Of a DNA stretch of 64,000 bases, positions 1-11,278 are shown piece by piece (position 1 is the first letter of the stretch; the number at the start of each line of letters is the position of its first letter). This DNA comes from Aplidium turbinatum (taxonomy: Eukaryota > Chordata > Ascidiacea > Aplousobranchia > Polyclinidae). The DNA is taken from contig OU964921.1 in the NCBI GenBank assembly GCA_918807975.1, positions 37,846,498-37,910,497 of the forward strand. The letters run 5' to 3'. Both the position numbers and the translations under genes were made by a program. The notes beneath the pieces were generated by a model, which did no database searches, was not told the origin of the DNA, and saw nothing but the letters and a program-made list of their open reading frames with translations.

Positions 1-63
1 AAAATTTATTTCAAATTATTTCTATAACTCATTTCAAGTAACTTTTCTTACTATTTCGTTCAG

Positions 64-1533
64 TCATTCATCCATGAAATGCTACGGTATCGAACCCCTG
101 GTCCTCTCGGATTAGTTCACAGAACAGTCGAAGATACGGTGCTGAAGGGATACAATGTTCCAAAGGTGAAAAAAGTATCGAAAAGAAATAAACAATGAAA
201 TCGCAACTTTGAAAAACTATTTACCTTGCACTTCACAGACATAAAAAACAAGTAGGCCTAGCATCACTTTGGTTTACTTTTTTATACCTCACCAAACTTA
301 CTTCAATGTTTTTTTGTACCATGGAGTATGAGAACAAATTCACCCTTTACTCAGAACTGGACAATCAAAAACAAACTTTACATAGAAACTACTTTATCTC
401 ATGTTGCATGTTATTTCTGTTGACCAGAATACGCAAGTGATGGCAAACTTTTGGGCTGTACACTTTGATCCCAAACTATGGGATAAACCAGAAGAGTTTT
501 GTCCGGATCGACTTCTAGATGAAAACGGAAAATTCAAAAAATCTCCATATCTCCTGTCATTTTCGCTTGGTAGGCGATAGACCTAGTATTTTATATCTAG
601 AAATTTACAAGCTTTGTTGAGAAACTTATAAAGATATGAATGTTGGCCATGAACTACAGACCAATCCTTTAAAAAAGCAAATTAAAAGGTAGCCTCACAG
701 CAATAATTAAAAGGAAAACACAAACTTGCAAGAAGGACCTGCAAAAAAATAGAAGAAAATATACTACGCGTGAGAGAGAATTTTGCCCACTACGTAACCT
801 ACAGTGCAATGAAATAATGGACAAACTTTTTGGTTTTATTACTTTCACCAAAACACTCAAGTTTAACTACACTTCAGATTTTCTTTGCAAAACACATAAA
901 ATCGTCTTTTTCAGGATTGATTGGATGTTTTGGACTTAATTTAGCTAACCTGAACAAAGACGCCTTAGATATCAATGAATAGTTAATTAAGTCGGATGCA
1001 TCTTTAGTAACTTTAAAAAAAAAAACGTTAACTTTTGCATACATATAAGCATTTTGACGCAGGCTATTGTACGCATTGCTACTTTTTTGATGTTTTTAAA
1101 ATTAGGAACAAGATATTGCATGGGCGAAGGCATTGCAAGAATGGAATACTTCCTTTTTCTTGTCGTTACTCTTCAAAGGTTTCATTTGGAGCCTGCCTCG
1201 ACAGATGCTCCACCGCTTTCAGAGGAATGTGAAAAGTATGTTACTTTCAAACATAAAAATAATATACAATGCTCTGCTTTAAGTTCTGTGCTGAGATTGT
1301 GGCAAAATTTTCAATAAACTACGGTACTTTACAATAAAAAAAAAAAAAAAAATGTTTTAGCAAAGTAGCCTAGGCTAAAGAAAAACTTTTATAGTTTAAA
1401 ATGTTGTTGTATTCATTGTGTTCAAAGGTCTGGCCAGTTCCTAACGGTACCAAGTTTCAAAATGAAGGTGAAAGAAAGGTTTTGCAGAGCCAAGTCAATC
1501 AAGGAATATCAAGACTCAATGTGGGACGATTAA
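64..1533 (+). CDS. Cytochrome P450, C-terminal half (four exons; 5' part lies outside the window)
   Basis: This is the C-terminal half of a haem monooxygenase that would oxidise small lipophilic substrates at the ER membrane. The exons I place are 64-165, 428-569, 1106-1235 and 1428-1533, each with AG/GT borders and matching phase (0, 0, 1, 2). Exon 1 has the K-helix ExxR motif (HEMLRYR) and a LVHRTVEDTVLKGY stretch. Exon 2 has NTQVMANFWAVHFDPKLW and PEEFCPDR. The exon 2/3 junction rebuilds the haem-binding signature FSLGTRYCMGEGIARME, with the cysteine ligand present. Exon 4 ends in VPSFKMKVKERF and a short tail before TAA at 1531-1533. The layout matches clan-2 enzymes (CYP1/2/17-like); the exact family cannot be assigned. 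A poly(A) signal follows at 1584. The N-terminal half, with the membrane anchor and I-helix, is upstream of position 1, so intactness is unknown. Confidence 0.9.
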
Positions 1534-1583
1534 ACTTCGAAGATGGAAAATCTTTAGAAATAATCAAAGCAGTTATGAACTGA

Positions 1584-1589
1584 AATAAA
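1584..1589 (+). promoter_or_regulatory. Poly(A) signal of the P450 gene
   Basis: AATAAA lies 51 bases after the TAA stop of the P450 last exon, in the right orientation and at a normal distance for a short 3' UTR. Confidence 0.6.
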
Positions 1590-4405
1590 TAAGCTAATGT
1601 CAATTAACAAACAATGAGAACATTTTAGCAATAAAAACTTCAAAGTAAATTTTGTCTTAAAGCTACAATTGATGAACCTGATAAGAAAAACAACGAGTTT
1701 TTTTTATAGACCAGCGTCATTGTAACTTATACGTTTGATGGTGTAACTGTAGTAAGACTTAAGAATTTTTCAACTTTAGTGGACAAACGGCTGGCCTCGA
1801 ATGGCACCGGCAAACGAATGGCACAAAACTTCATTTTTTTAGCACTGAGCACTACATCAATTGGTTTCGGATAATAATGCACTTAGCTTCACTGAAACTG
1901 TCTGTCGTGTGAAGCTTTAAAAGCAACGCATATCTGCGAGGGATACGCAATATGCAAAATCTCAGACTGTCATTACTGGCGTTGTTGTAACAATTTGGAA
2001 ACTTTTTTAGTTGCAATCAAACTGCACAAATGCACATATACTACGACTGCGCTGGATATCTTACTTCGGCAGAATTTACCTTTACAAGTCAAGACGACGC
2101 ACGCTGTCTTTGTAGCTCGATGTCAACCCGTCCTACACAAACGGTAAACGAAATCAGCACAATTTCTTTTGTTAAGCTTGGGTTTCGTAACGTTTTCAAG
2201 GGGCTCGGGAGTTTGAAGAAACCACCACGTATTCCTTGGATTTGTGGTCCGAGGATTTTATTGCTACCGGGCCCAAATTATTCTTTCAACGGCCTTGTTA
2301 GCTTGTCTGCTTTCTTTTGACTTATTGGTCTTGCAGGTTAAAAAAGGGACTTTGTTCGGTATGGGCGACAAAGTTTTAGAATTCATGCCGTGTCAACTAC
2401 AAAAACTTAAAAAAGCTTGGATAGTCTGTCAACACCTGCTACTGCATGTTTTCTTTATCATAAGCGATTTAAGTAAGCTGCATATTTTTATTGTTCCTAC
2501 GAGCCGCATGCCACCCGCACTTTGGGCACCCCTGTAGTGGACTGTCATCACCACAGTTTAAAAAAGCCAATGGACAAACTCGTCCATTTTCAAACCGGTC
2601 AAGTACACATCTAAAAAATCCTTAGGAACTCGTGATGATTCAACAACAATAGCTGCAATTATAGTGATGGTCAAGGGCATGGCATCAAGAAACAAAAAAT
2701 ACTGTACATCTTCACAAAAACGTATCTACTTTGTTCGCTTGCACTGTACAAATTGAATGCTTGCCGCGTATTACTTAGTAAAGATGAGGTTTTGATGATT
2801 GCTTTTATTGGTCAATAAGAATGCAATAGTATTTCAGTGTATTCAAATACGAACAATTTGTGAATTCATTTGAATATAAATAATCTTCAATTCTTTATTT
2901 TTAATCAAACACAAATATTACATTTGAATATCTATTAATTTGTAGGCTACTACTGTTTTGTCTAAAGTGGCTGCTAAACTTAAATGCTTTGAACTTTAAT
3001 GGTTACTTTGCAGCTTGCCCTTATTGCTTACCTTTCTACAGTGCAGTATTAATCTTATATTGTAAATTGTAAATGTATATTTTGTTCTTTTTGCAATGCA
3101 TTATAAAGCAGGTTATGTTTTCGCCAACACAAATAAATTACTGTAATAGTTAAGACTAGCAATTACCAATTCGACAAACACTGGACACAAACGTGCAAAG
3201 ACAGACAAAATTATAAAGATATGAGGAAGGCGTTCATCCGGCAGTGGAACAACAGTGGCTGACAATGATGATGATGGTGACTAGGCTACTGTATGTGAAA
3301 ATGCAGTGCATTTTCCATTTTCAAAATAAAATCTTTTAAAATAAAACAAAACTACAAACAAGGACAAATTGCTAAATCAAGCAGACAAATTAAGTCACTA
3401 AACAAAAAGCCTATGCCCTCACAGACAATTTTTTGTAGTTAATTTCATAACACCAACAAGCAGACAGCACTCCTTGGTATAATTTGCACTACAATTTATA
3501 GGCAACTTGACATTAGACTTTTCATAGTAACATACAAAGTACTTTTACTACAAAGCACATAGTAAGTTACATGTACAAGATCGTACAAAATCATTGAATG
3601 GACGTAATCGATAAAAATACAGTATATCCACAGTAAAAATCTTTCGTGTTGAATGTATTTTTGTTACTCAAAAAAGCTTAACTGAGTTTATAATTTGAAA
3701 GATAATTGCTAGAAGAATGTCTATAATGTTTTGACCTCAAAAATGCTTATCCAGTGAATTTTTGATAGAAATAGTTTAGGCTAAATTTCTACATTATCTG
3801 TTTTGAACATGCTCACAAGTTTCAGTTTACAAAAAATGTTAAACTTTGAAAGTTGCAAAGAGAAGGATTTTCAAAATTAAAATAATCTGAGACAAGGATG
3901 AGGATGAGTTAGAAATAGCTGAGTTGATGTATCGGCGGGTTGAATGAAATTAAAAAAAGAATAGTGTGTAAGAGATCTTAAACATCTCGTTGTAGCTTAG
4001 CCAAAAATCCAAGATAAAAAACACATTTTGATATTGACTAGCTTAAAAATAAGTTGCAGTTTATGTTTATAAACAAGCCTGGACAACTGTTAGATTAGAC
4101 TGACACAAAATTTTAAAGCAATATTTAAAAAATTATTAATGTAGCCTATACAGGTAAACAAGTAGGTTATCATTGCAAAAAGTTTGGACAAAATTCTTCA
4201 AAAAACGTATTACTAAAAACGCAACTTTGTCAAAAGTTGGCCATAATAGTCACAACGAAATTGCAGAATCATCAAAGCGTCGAAAAGAAATAATAAAAAA
4301 GAGTTTTTGTCACTTCTTCAAGTCAATATTTAATAAACTTATGACTTCGGACTGATGCGATTTTCGTAAAAAAGTAATTTTCTTAAACCATAGACAAATA
4401 TAACG
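1590..4405. other. Gene-free AT-rich stretch
   Basis: I see no convincing exon, RNA gene or complete transposon here apart from the repeat fragment at 2192-2297. The short open frames have no family-like motifs. The stretch is likely old intergenic DNA with decayed repeats. Confidence 0.5.
2192..2297 (+). repeat. Fragment of the hAT-type MITE family also at 34780 and 12672
   Basis: The segment from the run caaggggctcggg through the ccgggcccaaatt block to aacggccttg matches the 3' two-thirds of the 211-bp element at 34780-34990 and, inverted, the one at 12672-12877. The CAGTAGCGTAGA end is missing, so this copy is truncated and no target duplication can be read. Confidence 0.6.
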
Positions 4406-4478
4406 TAAAGATAAACTATAAATTACGAAAACCCAAAACGGTTATATCCGAAGAGGTTTTTAATTTATAGTTTATCTT
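4406..4478. repeat. Imperfect inverted repeat (hairpin) just upstream of the SINE
   Basis: An arm of about 25 bases containing AAGATAAACTATAAATTA is repeated inverted as TAATTTATAGTTTATCTT with a loop of roughly 20 bases. It abuts the tRNA-like head of the SINE at 4486. It may be a small foldback element; no target duplication was recognised. Confidence 0.5.
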
Positions 4479-4505
4479 CCCTTTAGTCCGTTAGCTCAAT
4501 GGTTA

Positions 4506-6281
4506 GGGGAAGGTGGGGTTAGTTGAGTCATGTTTCAGATTTTTCCTTATATTTTTTTACCTATTGTAGATACACCTATGAAACTCTAAGTGAAACAAAG
4601 GTAATGAAGTATGCTTGCTGCTACCCATTTATCAAAATGCTATCTGGTGTTTAATTGCCATTTTTATTACCTCAAACATAGAGCACCGTTTGACTCAACC
4701 AACCCCGCAGGCAGGGTTAGTTGAGTCAGTGGGTGAGGTTAGTTGAGGCGCAATGGCATTCATGAGATGCATAACTTTTTGGGTCTATCTTGGGCACCGC
4801 CCCCATCTGGCACCTCTGTTCTATACCATCAATGAACGTTTATTGTATTCAGGAGTGGGGAATAACCTACTTTGTACTGTGGGCCACAAAAATTATTAAC
4901 AATACCAGGCGGGCTACATGGCCCCAAATTCGCCCGTTTCCACAGTCTTTCCCTGAAAAAAGAGTCTTCACTGCAACCAGACCCAAATTTTCCTCGGTTA
5001 TTTTACCCTACTTTATATCGTTTCTCTAAGAAAATAGAAATAGGTCTTCACCGCAACCAGGCCCTAATTTCTCTCGATTTCGCCCTACTTCATGCCATTT
5101 CTCTAAAAAAAGTCTTCATACCGCCTAGACCCAAATTTCACACTTTCTATCGAAATTAGTGACATGAAATCTAATACTTTTCATGCTTTTCCTGCGGGCC
5201 ACATTGTATTGCTTCGCGAACCAAATTTGACAAAATTGGAAGTATTTCCATTGGAGACACATAAGTGGTCTCTGAACTAGCTGAATTCCGAGCAGAAGTT
5301 ACGCTGGAACAAGCTTGATGTGCAGCACTGATATTGGGTGTTTCGAAGGTTACGGACAACTGATCCGTGTGTTCATTGATTTCTGAAGCACAGTTTTCAG
5401 CTTGAATCCCAACACGTAACTCTAAAGGTCGGTTGGTCATTTCTGATGGAGCAAAATCTATGTCAGTGAAAATGTCTCTGTACACAGGATATATCCCTGT
5501 TGTCTCAAAACCGGCAGCAATAAGCTATTTTTGTGGGAAAAAGCATTTTCATAAGCTTGGTTTGTAATGCCAGCCACATCATATATAGCCTAGCCTACTA
5601 CAAACCTTTCCAGGATTATTTATTTGCCAGGAACTCAATGCTCTGTTGTAGTAGGCCTTAAACGGGCCATACACAGCCCTGTCCAAAGGCTGTAATTAAT
5701 GAGATGTGTGAGAGTGTAAAATTAAACAGAAAAGTAGGCCTAATGGATAATTTTAATCAAATAATAGCTCATTTTGTCCAAGTAACTGATTTAATAATGC
5801 ACGTTTAGCAATTCAAATTCAGAAGTAAGATTTCAGCAGCCTGCAACTTGAGGTAGGGTTAGTTGAGTCACTGCCTCAACTAGCCCTGCAGCTATTGACT
5901 CAACCAACCCCAATCCTTCCTCGTGACAATTATTGAACATATTATCTATACGTAAAGCTTTATCGGTCTTACACAAATGTACGATGCTTAAGATAGCTAT
6001 AAGCTACATGAAACTTTGACGATATCTTCGCTTACGCCTAGCATAGCTTCAGCATCCCAATCAACTTTGAGCTGAAAATATTTACTTTTTAGTCCAAAAA
6101 ATGGCATTTTGCTGACTGTATAACCTGTATAACTTGCACGGCTGTTAAAGCAAGATGGACACAGTTACCCATAATGCTTATTGTTTCTAGCAATTAATCT
6201 TCACGAAGTCATGCTTATTGGTTAGTCAGAAAACAATGGTGACTCAACTAACCCACTGACTCAACTAACACCACCTTCCCC
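4506..6281. mobile_element. DNA transposon A: TA target, GGGGAAGGTGGGGTTAG ends, iterated terminal motif
   Basis: The two ends form an inverted repeat of about 25 bp (GGGGAAGGTGGKGTTAGTTG). TA flanks both ends (4504-4505 and 6282-6283), which is the Tc1/mariner/pogo type of target. The terminal motif GGTTAGTTGAGTCA recurs inside in both orientations, near 4691, 4716, 4737, 5855, 5873, 5898, 6241 and 6257. A minus-strand relic at 5171-5485 resembles the C-terminus of pogo-type transposases. The rest is non-coding, so the copy is non-autonomous. It is inserted in the SINE at 4486. Confidence 0.8.
5171..5485 (-). pseudogene. Relic of a pogo/Tigger-like transposase C-terminus
   Basis: The frame contains DIFTDIDFAPSEMTNRPLE and, further on, YVSPMEILPI. 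These resemble the acidic tail of animal pogo-like transposases, where a 'DADF..S..TDRP' block is followed by a 'VSP..I.P.P' block. No catalytic DDE core or HTH domain is visible here. Its place inside a TA-flanked element supports the assignment. The similarity is from memory of the family and needs an alignment. Confidence 0.45.
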
Positions 6282-6585
6282 TACGCGCCCGGCTCAAGAT
6301 CACACAGTGCTGGTTCGACTCTCAGGGTGTGCGCTTGAACAAAGCATTTCAGAACTGCTCTCCATTCAGATGGAATAATTCCCCGGCAACAAGACTTCAA
6401 CAATCGAAAAACTTCACTCGGTCAATTTCGGTAACCGGCCCTGCGTCAAGAGCCTCTGCAAGTATGCAAAACTACCAGGAATAACCTATCAAAAGGCTTT
6501 GTCAGTCCGAGGATAAAGATTCAAAACCAACCAACTTTATTGTATTGTATTATTATGTTAAATGCTGTGTAGTTTCTAGGATGTA

Positions 6586-7548
6586 GGGGAAAGCCGTGTA
6601 TTATGAACCCCCTAACAATGAACGTTCCTAATTTCACAACTTCAATGAAAAGATGGACAATATTTACACAACAGCAAGCTAACATGCATACCTATTCCCC
6701 ATCAATACATTAGTATGTGATATTTTGCAATAAAAAAGTTATTTCAATTTTATTAATTTACCAAAAGAGTTCATATTACACAACCCTCTGTGTAATATGA
6801 ACCCCTGTGATGTGTGATATGAACCGCTTTGAATCATTGCTGAATAGAGGTGGATTGACTACACAAAACTGCACTAAAGCAAGCCACATTACATGTGCAG
6901 CATAACAAAATTTATTACCATAAGGTTTTCAAATAATTTACACCAATTTTAGTAAACATGCACTACTTTTTAAATGTAAGCATTAATTTCACAAAAAGAT
7001 AAGCAACATTAATCGAATGACGTGCACTGCATTGAAAATGCTGGTAAAATTGAAGTCTGAACCCCAGTTTACAGAACCCAGAACCACCCCAGTTTACAAA
7101 AATTCATTACACCATCATAAAGCACTTGGTAATATGAACCTGGGTTCATATTACACATTCAACTAGGGTTCATGTTACACACTTGTGGTGATTCCAGTTA
7201 AAATGCTGATAATCAACTAAATAATGCATATTTTAAACAAAACTTGTTGTGATTTCCATCATCAAGTTTATTTAAAGGTATATTAATCAAAAAATTACAA
7301 GTCCATTGATACACTGATAAAAAAAACAACAATTTCTCCATCTGCAAAATAGTATCACACTAGCTTTAAACCTTCATACCCCCAAAACTTCAGCAACACG
7401 CCAACTTTCAACAAGAACATTTCCGGTCGAATGACCAGTAAACTTACTTAATTCAAGCTGTTAAAAGTCAAACATTTTTATTGCCACGTTTTCTGAAAAC
7501 AACAGGGGGTTCATAATACACAGCAGTTCATATTACACGGCTTTCCCA
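6586..7548. mobile_element. DNA transposon B: TA target, GGGGAAAGCCGTGTATTATG end, iterated terminal motif
   Basis: The ends GGGGAAAGCCGTG and (inverted) TGGGAAAGCCGTG form short terminal inverted repeats flanked by TA (6584-6585 and 7549-7550). The motif TTCATATTACACA/TGTGTAATATGAA recurs about nine times inside in both orientations, for example near 6770-6832, 7131-7190 and 7506-7540. There is no coding capacity, so the 963-bp copy is non-autonomous. It lies just after the SINE tail. Confidence 0.75.
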
Positions 7549-7770
7549 TATTTGTCTAAGACTATGTTGTTGACTACTTCGGACTTTTTAGTCTAAATTT
7601 ATTGACATCATTGCATTGATATAAGTTGATAAGAAGTTATTTTAGATTAACTTTATGCAGTACAAATTTCTAATTTTAAAGTTTGTTTTAACATTTCAGC
7701 ATTGATGTAAACATGAAATCGCTCTAAACAGCACGTAAACTGGAAATTTTGAAGAACACCTGGCAACACT

Positions 7771-7776
7771 TTTATT
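7771..7776 (-). promoter_or_regulatory. Poly(A) signal of the STELLO-like gene
   Basis: Read on the minus strand, AATAAA lies about 50 bases after the TGA stop of the 7826-11278 gene, a normal spacing for a short 3' UTR. Confidence 0.6.
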
Positions 7777-7825
7777 CAAAGCACCTTTAGATCATTTTGC
7801 ATTCCGCAATACTTGAAATTCCTTC

Positions 7826-10800
7826 TCAAGTGTCATCTTGGATGTATTTGGTAACCCAACACCAATTTTGTAGTTCTTCAAAAATGCGCCATTTATTTGC
7901 TTGCTTCATGCATGCGCTCATATGTTGCCTATCTGCAGTCTTAAGAAGATCAAAAAGATCATCCCACGAGTCAAAGTATTTAATACATGGCCACCGATAG
8001 ATATCTGCAAACGAAATCCAAAATTTTACATCATCTGCAACCTTTTCTCCATTGGTATCCATTCGGACATTTGGATCAAATTCGTACGGCGCGTCTACGT
8101 GTTTAGATGGATGCATTGCGTCAGTCATCCATTTACAATATGGGTCATAAGTTGCTGTTCTGTCATTTATCATGGCTTTGGAAAACTCAACGGTCGGTGC
8201 AAACATCGGAATATTCATAGCATACTGCTCAACAGATTTTCCATTTGTTATAGAATAAGGAATGATAACAACACCAGCGTACTTTGTTAAATCAAAAAGT
8301 TCGTATCTTCCTTCGTGATTAGGTTTAACTAATTTAAATTCTCTGTGTCGTGGTGGTACCGCGTCGCCGTTTAGTAAAAACTCATCCCGTTGTTGCGACC
8401 ACGTTAAGCCGTCAACTGCCGATATTAAAGTTGCCGGAAGAAAAATTGGGTTGAAACCTGTGTAGTGACGAATGTATTCCAAGTGATACAGAGTGTTGGC
8501 TCCTATAACATGATGTAAGGTAGAGTTCAGAGCCAGCTCACGAAGATGGTCAAACAAGAGTTGTGACGTTTCCTTGGTGCATCTGCATTGATCTGCAACA
8601 TGCCACAATGCAAGTATAAGTGGCTTATGAAGGTGCATCCATCTTTCCCACATTGATGCTTCAAATCCAAAAATCAAAGCATCTACACCATGAAAATCAG
8701 CGTCTTTGACCATGAACTCACTTTTCCATTTGCAATCTCTTCTTTGTTTGGAAACTACTTTGCCAGGACACTCTTTGAAAGGATAATTATAGTTAATTGT
8801 TGCTCCATTATTAATGTTTTTGTAATTACACAAAAATACTTCGTGATTCGTGGAAGAAATCTTATTTAATCTCTTTTCGAGCAATGTTGCTGCACTTGCC
8901 ATTGCAGTATCGTGGTAGGACATATCGTACAATCGAAGACTCTTGTTGACAGAGCATGTCCATGTTGGGGGATCGGTATATTGCCAGTCAAGTTGCATCC
9001 AACAAAACGGTTCTTTCAAGCACATGAATGGTCGAGATAGCAACTGGTCACGTGATGATGGTGGGTAAAGTAAGTAGTCATCGGCGCATGACGACCAAGT
9101 GTTGTTTTTTTGGTAGCAACGTTTATGTGTACTCACCCAAGGATTAAGTTGCTTTTCGTTGGTTCCAAAGATATTATCGCTCGAGTTTGAAGTGACTTTT
9201 TTTGTTGCAGGTGTTTTGTTCTGTAGCATCTCAGGAAATTTATAATCGATTTGTTTCAACGACCGTATCCATTTATGCGCTAAATGTACATCTTTTAACT
9301 TAATGAAATCACGTTCGTATAACTCGATAAATAATTCAAGAAAGCGATTTTCAAAAGATGTTGACACACTTTTCCACATCCACAATGTTCTTACAAGAGC
9401 TTCAGTTTTTTCGTATAATGGCCTTTCGCTCATGTAATCTGCTTGATAATTATGCACATTTCGAATTTGTTTTACAAACGGGCTCACAAATCCAACGCTC
9501 ATACCAACATCATGCATTAAACGCTGCATGATATAACTTCTCCAAATGTCACTGACACGTCCATGCACCGATACTGGAAGGAGAGTTCCCCATAATGCAT
9601 AATGGACGGTTGCTTGTGCATTGTAACTAGAAAACGTCCCGGGACGTAATAACAAGTGAATATCATCATCAAAATACATTGGCAGCTTTCGAGTTAACCG
9701 CCATATGGCATCCATGTCGGGATCATGATTTGCCAAACTTTGAACGACACCAATCTTCTTAGCAGATATATGAATTTTTTTTGAAGATAAATTCCATGTA
9801 CTAACATTTTGAATTTGTGTTAATGGAAATCCACGCGGCCATGCGACATCTGTCAGATTAATAAATGTTGGATATGGATTGAACACTTGAGTGTTGTCAG
9901 TCACAAGCCAATTTTCAGCAGGTAGCCAAGGTACTTCAGATGTCAGTTTATTGTCATCATCAAAATCAAATATGACTGTAGCGCCGTGCATGATGGCATA
10001 CAAATATCCTACGTTCTTACGGCCAAAGTGGTTCCAAGGGATCTCATCAACGATCTCAAGCTTTCGCATGGCCTTTTGCTTTTCAACTGATAAAAAAACA
10101 ACATTAGTTGTTAATTTTTCCAAAGCTTTATGCTTTTTTATAGGTGTTTTTAGGTCAGCAACAATTACCAAACATGTTTCTGACTGATTAGCAACTTTGT
10201 AAATACTTGTGGTTAGCGCATTTATTGTAGTCACAACGCCCCACCGTTGACACTGCGGGAACAAATTAGTGTTCAGTATTTGTGGAGGCGATTCCTCAAA
10301 AACCGACTTTGGAAATGAATGTATTTTTTCACCGAGAAACACATGACCAGAAGTTCCAGAAGTGTCACTGTCAGACTTTGGTTTGCAATCGTGTGTATCA
10401 CTAAGATCCTTAAAACTGTTCGTTGTTGACGGGTGATGTTTTATGCAGTTCTGTACAACCTTATGTCTTTTTAAAATGTCTACGTCAGTTTGGCACATTT
10501 GTCCGTTGATGTATACGCTACCTACATATTCCCATTCTATTCTTTCTGTTGGAAATGGCAGCCCTCCTCCCCACTTCTCACATGAAAAAGAGTCGTGTTG
10601 CAACAAGCTTTTTTGTGCCATTGGCCATATGATTTTGTCTAGAAAGCTTGTGGGTCTGTTATCCAAATGCACTTGATTTGACTCATTGTTTAATAAATTG
10701 ATCATATTCGGGATAGTTCTGGAACACCACATACCTCCCAACATGGAGTTTTTTGAATGGAAAGGGTGATCACGCATGACATGAAACTGCTTTCCAGATT

Positions 10801-11278
10801 GTATCCACTCATCGACAGCTTGTTTTTCGCGCAAGGATAAACGTGAATCAACGTTTCGCGAACAGAAACGCTCTGCGTCTGCGGCCCCTTGAAACCGCCA
10901 CAACATTTGTTTGATTTTTGAGCCTGTCATGTTTAGGAGTTTTACATTATCAGCCTCTAATTTATTAAGAATGTTCATGGGAACAGTATCGTCATAATAT
11001 ACGCGCATTGTCCATGCAGGGTATATTTCTTTACATAACTTTGCGTTTGCAAGTGCTCCTTCTGTGTACCTTTGGTCAGAACCGTATAACGAGTAGGAAA
11101 TGATACTTGAACCTGTTTTTTGGATCTTTGGTTCTTTCCTGCTCGAGAAATCAACTCTTGAACGTAATTTGACATGCTGTTCGTCGAAGATGCTTCTCGT
11201 GTTTGCATTGATCTCGTCATTGTTTTTCCGATTAGTCCAAATCAAAAAGCCCAACATCATAAATATGCTCACAATGAC
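7826..11278 (-). CDS. Three-module STELLO/DUF288-domain glycosyltransferase-like protein (large terminal exon)
   Basis: One open exon of about 1,150 codons. It follows an apparent splice acceptor (ttttgttttgtag, minus strand, just above 11278), so a short upstream exon is probably missing; the first visible ATG is at MMLGFLIW. Residues 1-14 look like a signal anchor (IFMMLGFLIW), which suggests a type II Golgi protein. Module 1 (about 55-275) has SLYGSDQRYTEGAL, a DSRLSLREKQAVDEW block and HVMRDHPFH, a glycosyltransferase-like unit also known from microbes. Module 2 (about 340-660) is the STELLO/DUF288 domain: PWNHFGRKNVGYLYAI, the DFDDDN acidic motif, WPRGFPL and VHGRVSDIWRSY. Module 3 (about 715-1148) is rich in Cys and Trp and also GT-like (VDALIFGFEASMWERW). 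Plant STELLO proteins affect cellulose synthase assembly in the Golgi; the substrate here is unknown. No stop or frameshift is seen. Confidence 0.85.
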   Translation of the reverse strand, partial: VIVSIFMMLGFLIWTNRKNNDEINANTRSIFDEQHVKLRSRVDFSSRKEPKIQKTGSSIISYSLYGSDQRYTEGALANAKLCKEIYPAWTMRVYYDDTVPMNILNKLEADNVKLLNMTGSKIKQMLWRFQGAADAERFCSRNVDSRLSLREKQAVDEWIQSGKQFHVMRDHPFHSKNSMLGGMWCSRTIPNMINLLNNESNQVHLDNRPTSFLDKIIWPMAQKSLLQHDSFSCEKWGGGLPFPTERIEWEYVGSVYINGQMCQTDVDILKRHKVVQNCIKHHPSTTNSFKDLSDTHDCKPKSDSDTSGTSGHVFLGEKIHSFPKSVFEESPPQILNTNLFPQCQRWGVVTTINALTTSIYKVANQSETCLVIVADLKTPIKKHKALEKLTTNVVFLSVEKQKAMRKLEIVDEIPWNHFGRKNVGYLYAIMHGATVIFDFDDDNKLTSEVPWLPAENWLVTDNTQVFNPYPTFINLTDVAWPRGFPLTQIQNVSTWNLSSKKIHISAKKIGVVQSLANHDPDMDAIWRLTRKLPMYFDDDIHLLLRPGTFSSYNAQATVHYALWGTLLPVSVHGRVSDIWRSYIMQRLMHDVGMSVGFVSPFVKQIRNVHNYQADYMSERPLYEKTEALVRTLWMWKSVSTSFENRFLELFIELYERDFIKLKDVHLAHKWIRSLKQIDYKFPEMLQNKTPATKKVTSNSSDNIFGTNEKQLNPWVSTHKRCYQKNNTWSSCADDYLLYPPSSRDQLLSRPFMCLKEPFCWMQLDWQYTDPPTWTCSVNKSLRLYDMSYHDTAMASAATLLEKRLNKISSTNHEVFLCNYKNINNGATINYNYPFKECPGKVVSKQRRDCKWKSEFMVKDADFHGVDALIFGFEASMWERWMHLHKPLILALWHVADQCRCTKETSQLLFDHLRELALNSTLHHVIGANTLYHLEYIRHYTGFNPIFLPATLISAVDGLTWSQQRDEFLLNGDAVPPRHREFKLVKPNHEGRYELFDLTKYAGVVIIPYSITNGKSVEQYAMNIPMFAPTVEFSKAMINDRTATYDPYCKWMTDAMHPSKHVDAPYEFDPNVRMDTNGEKVADDVKFWISFADIYRWPCIKYFDSWDDLFDLLKTADRQHMSACMKQANKWRIFEELQNWCWVTKYIQDDT

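Larger units (their letters stand above)
4486..6555 (+). mobile_element. tRNA-derived SINE, split by a DNA transposon inside its A box
   Basis: The head is GTCCGTTAGCTCAATGGTTA (4486-4505), a tRNA-like 5' end with an A box. The rest resumes at 6282 with CGCGCCCGGCTC and a B box GGTTCGACTC at 6312-6321. A tRNA-unrelated body follows, with a TTGTA-rich tail to about 6555. The 1776-bp element at 4506-6281 sits between the two halves with a TA duplication. The body has no CCA-ready acceptor stem, so this is a SINE rather than a functional tRNA gene. Confidence 0.75.

Noticed and set aside
4486-4505. Start of a functional tRNA gene
   Set aside because: A-box-like and B-box-like sequences exist, but they are split by a transposon and no acceptor stem closes; it is a SINE head.
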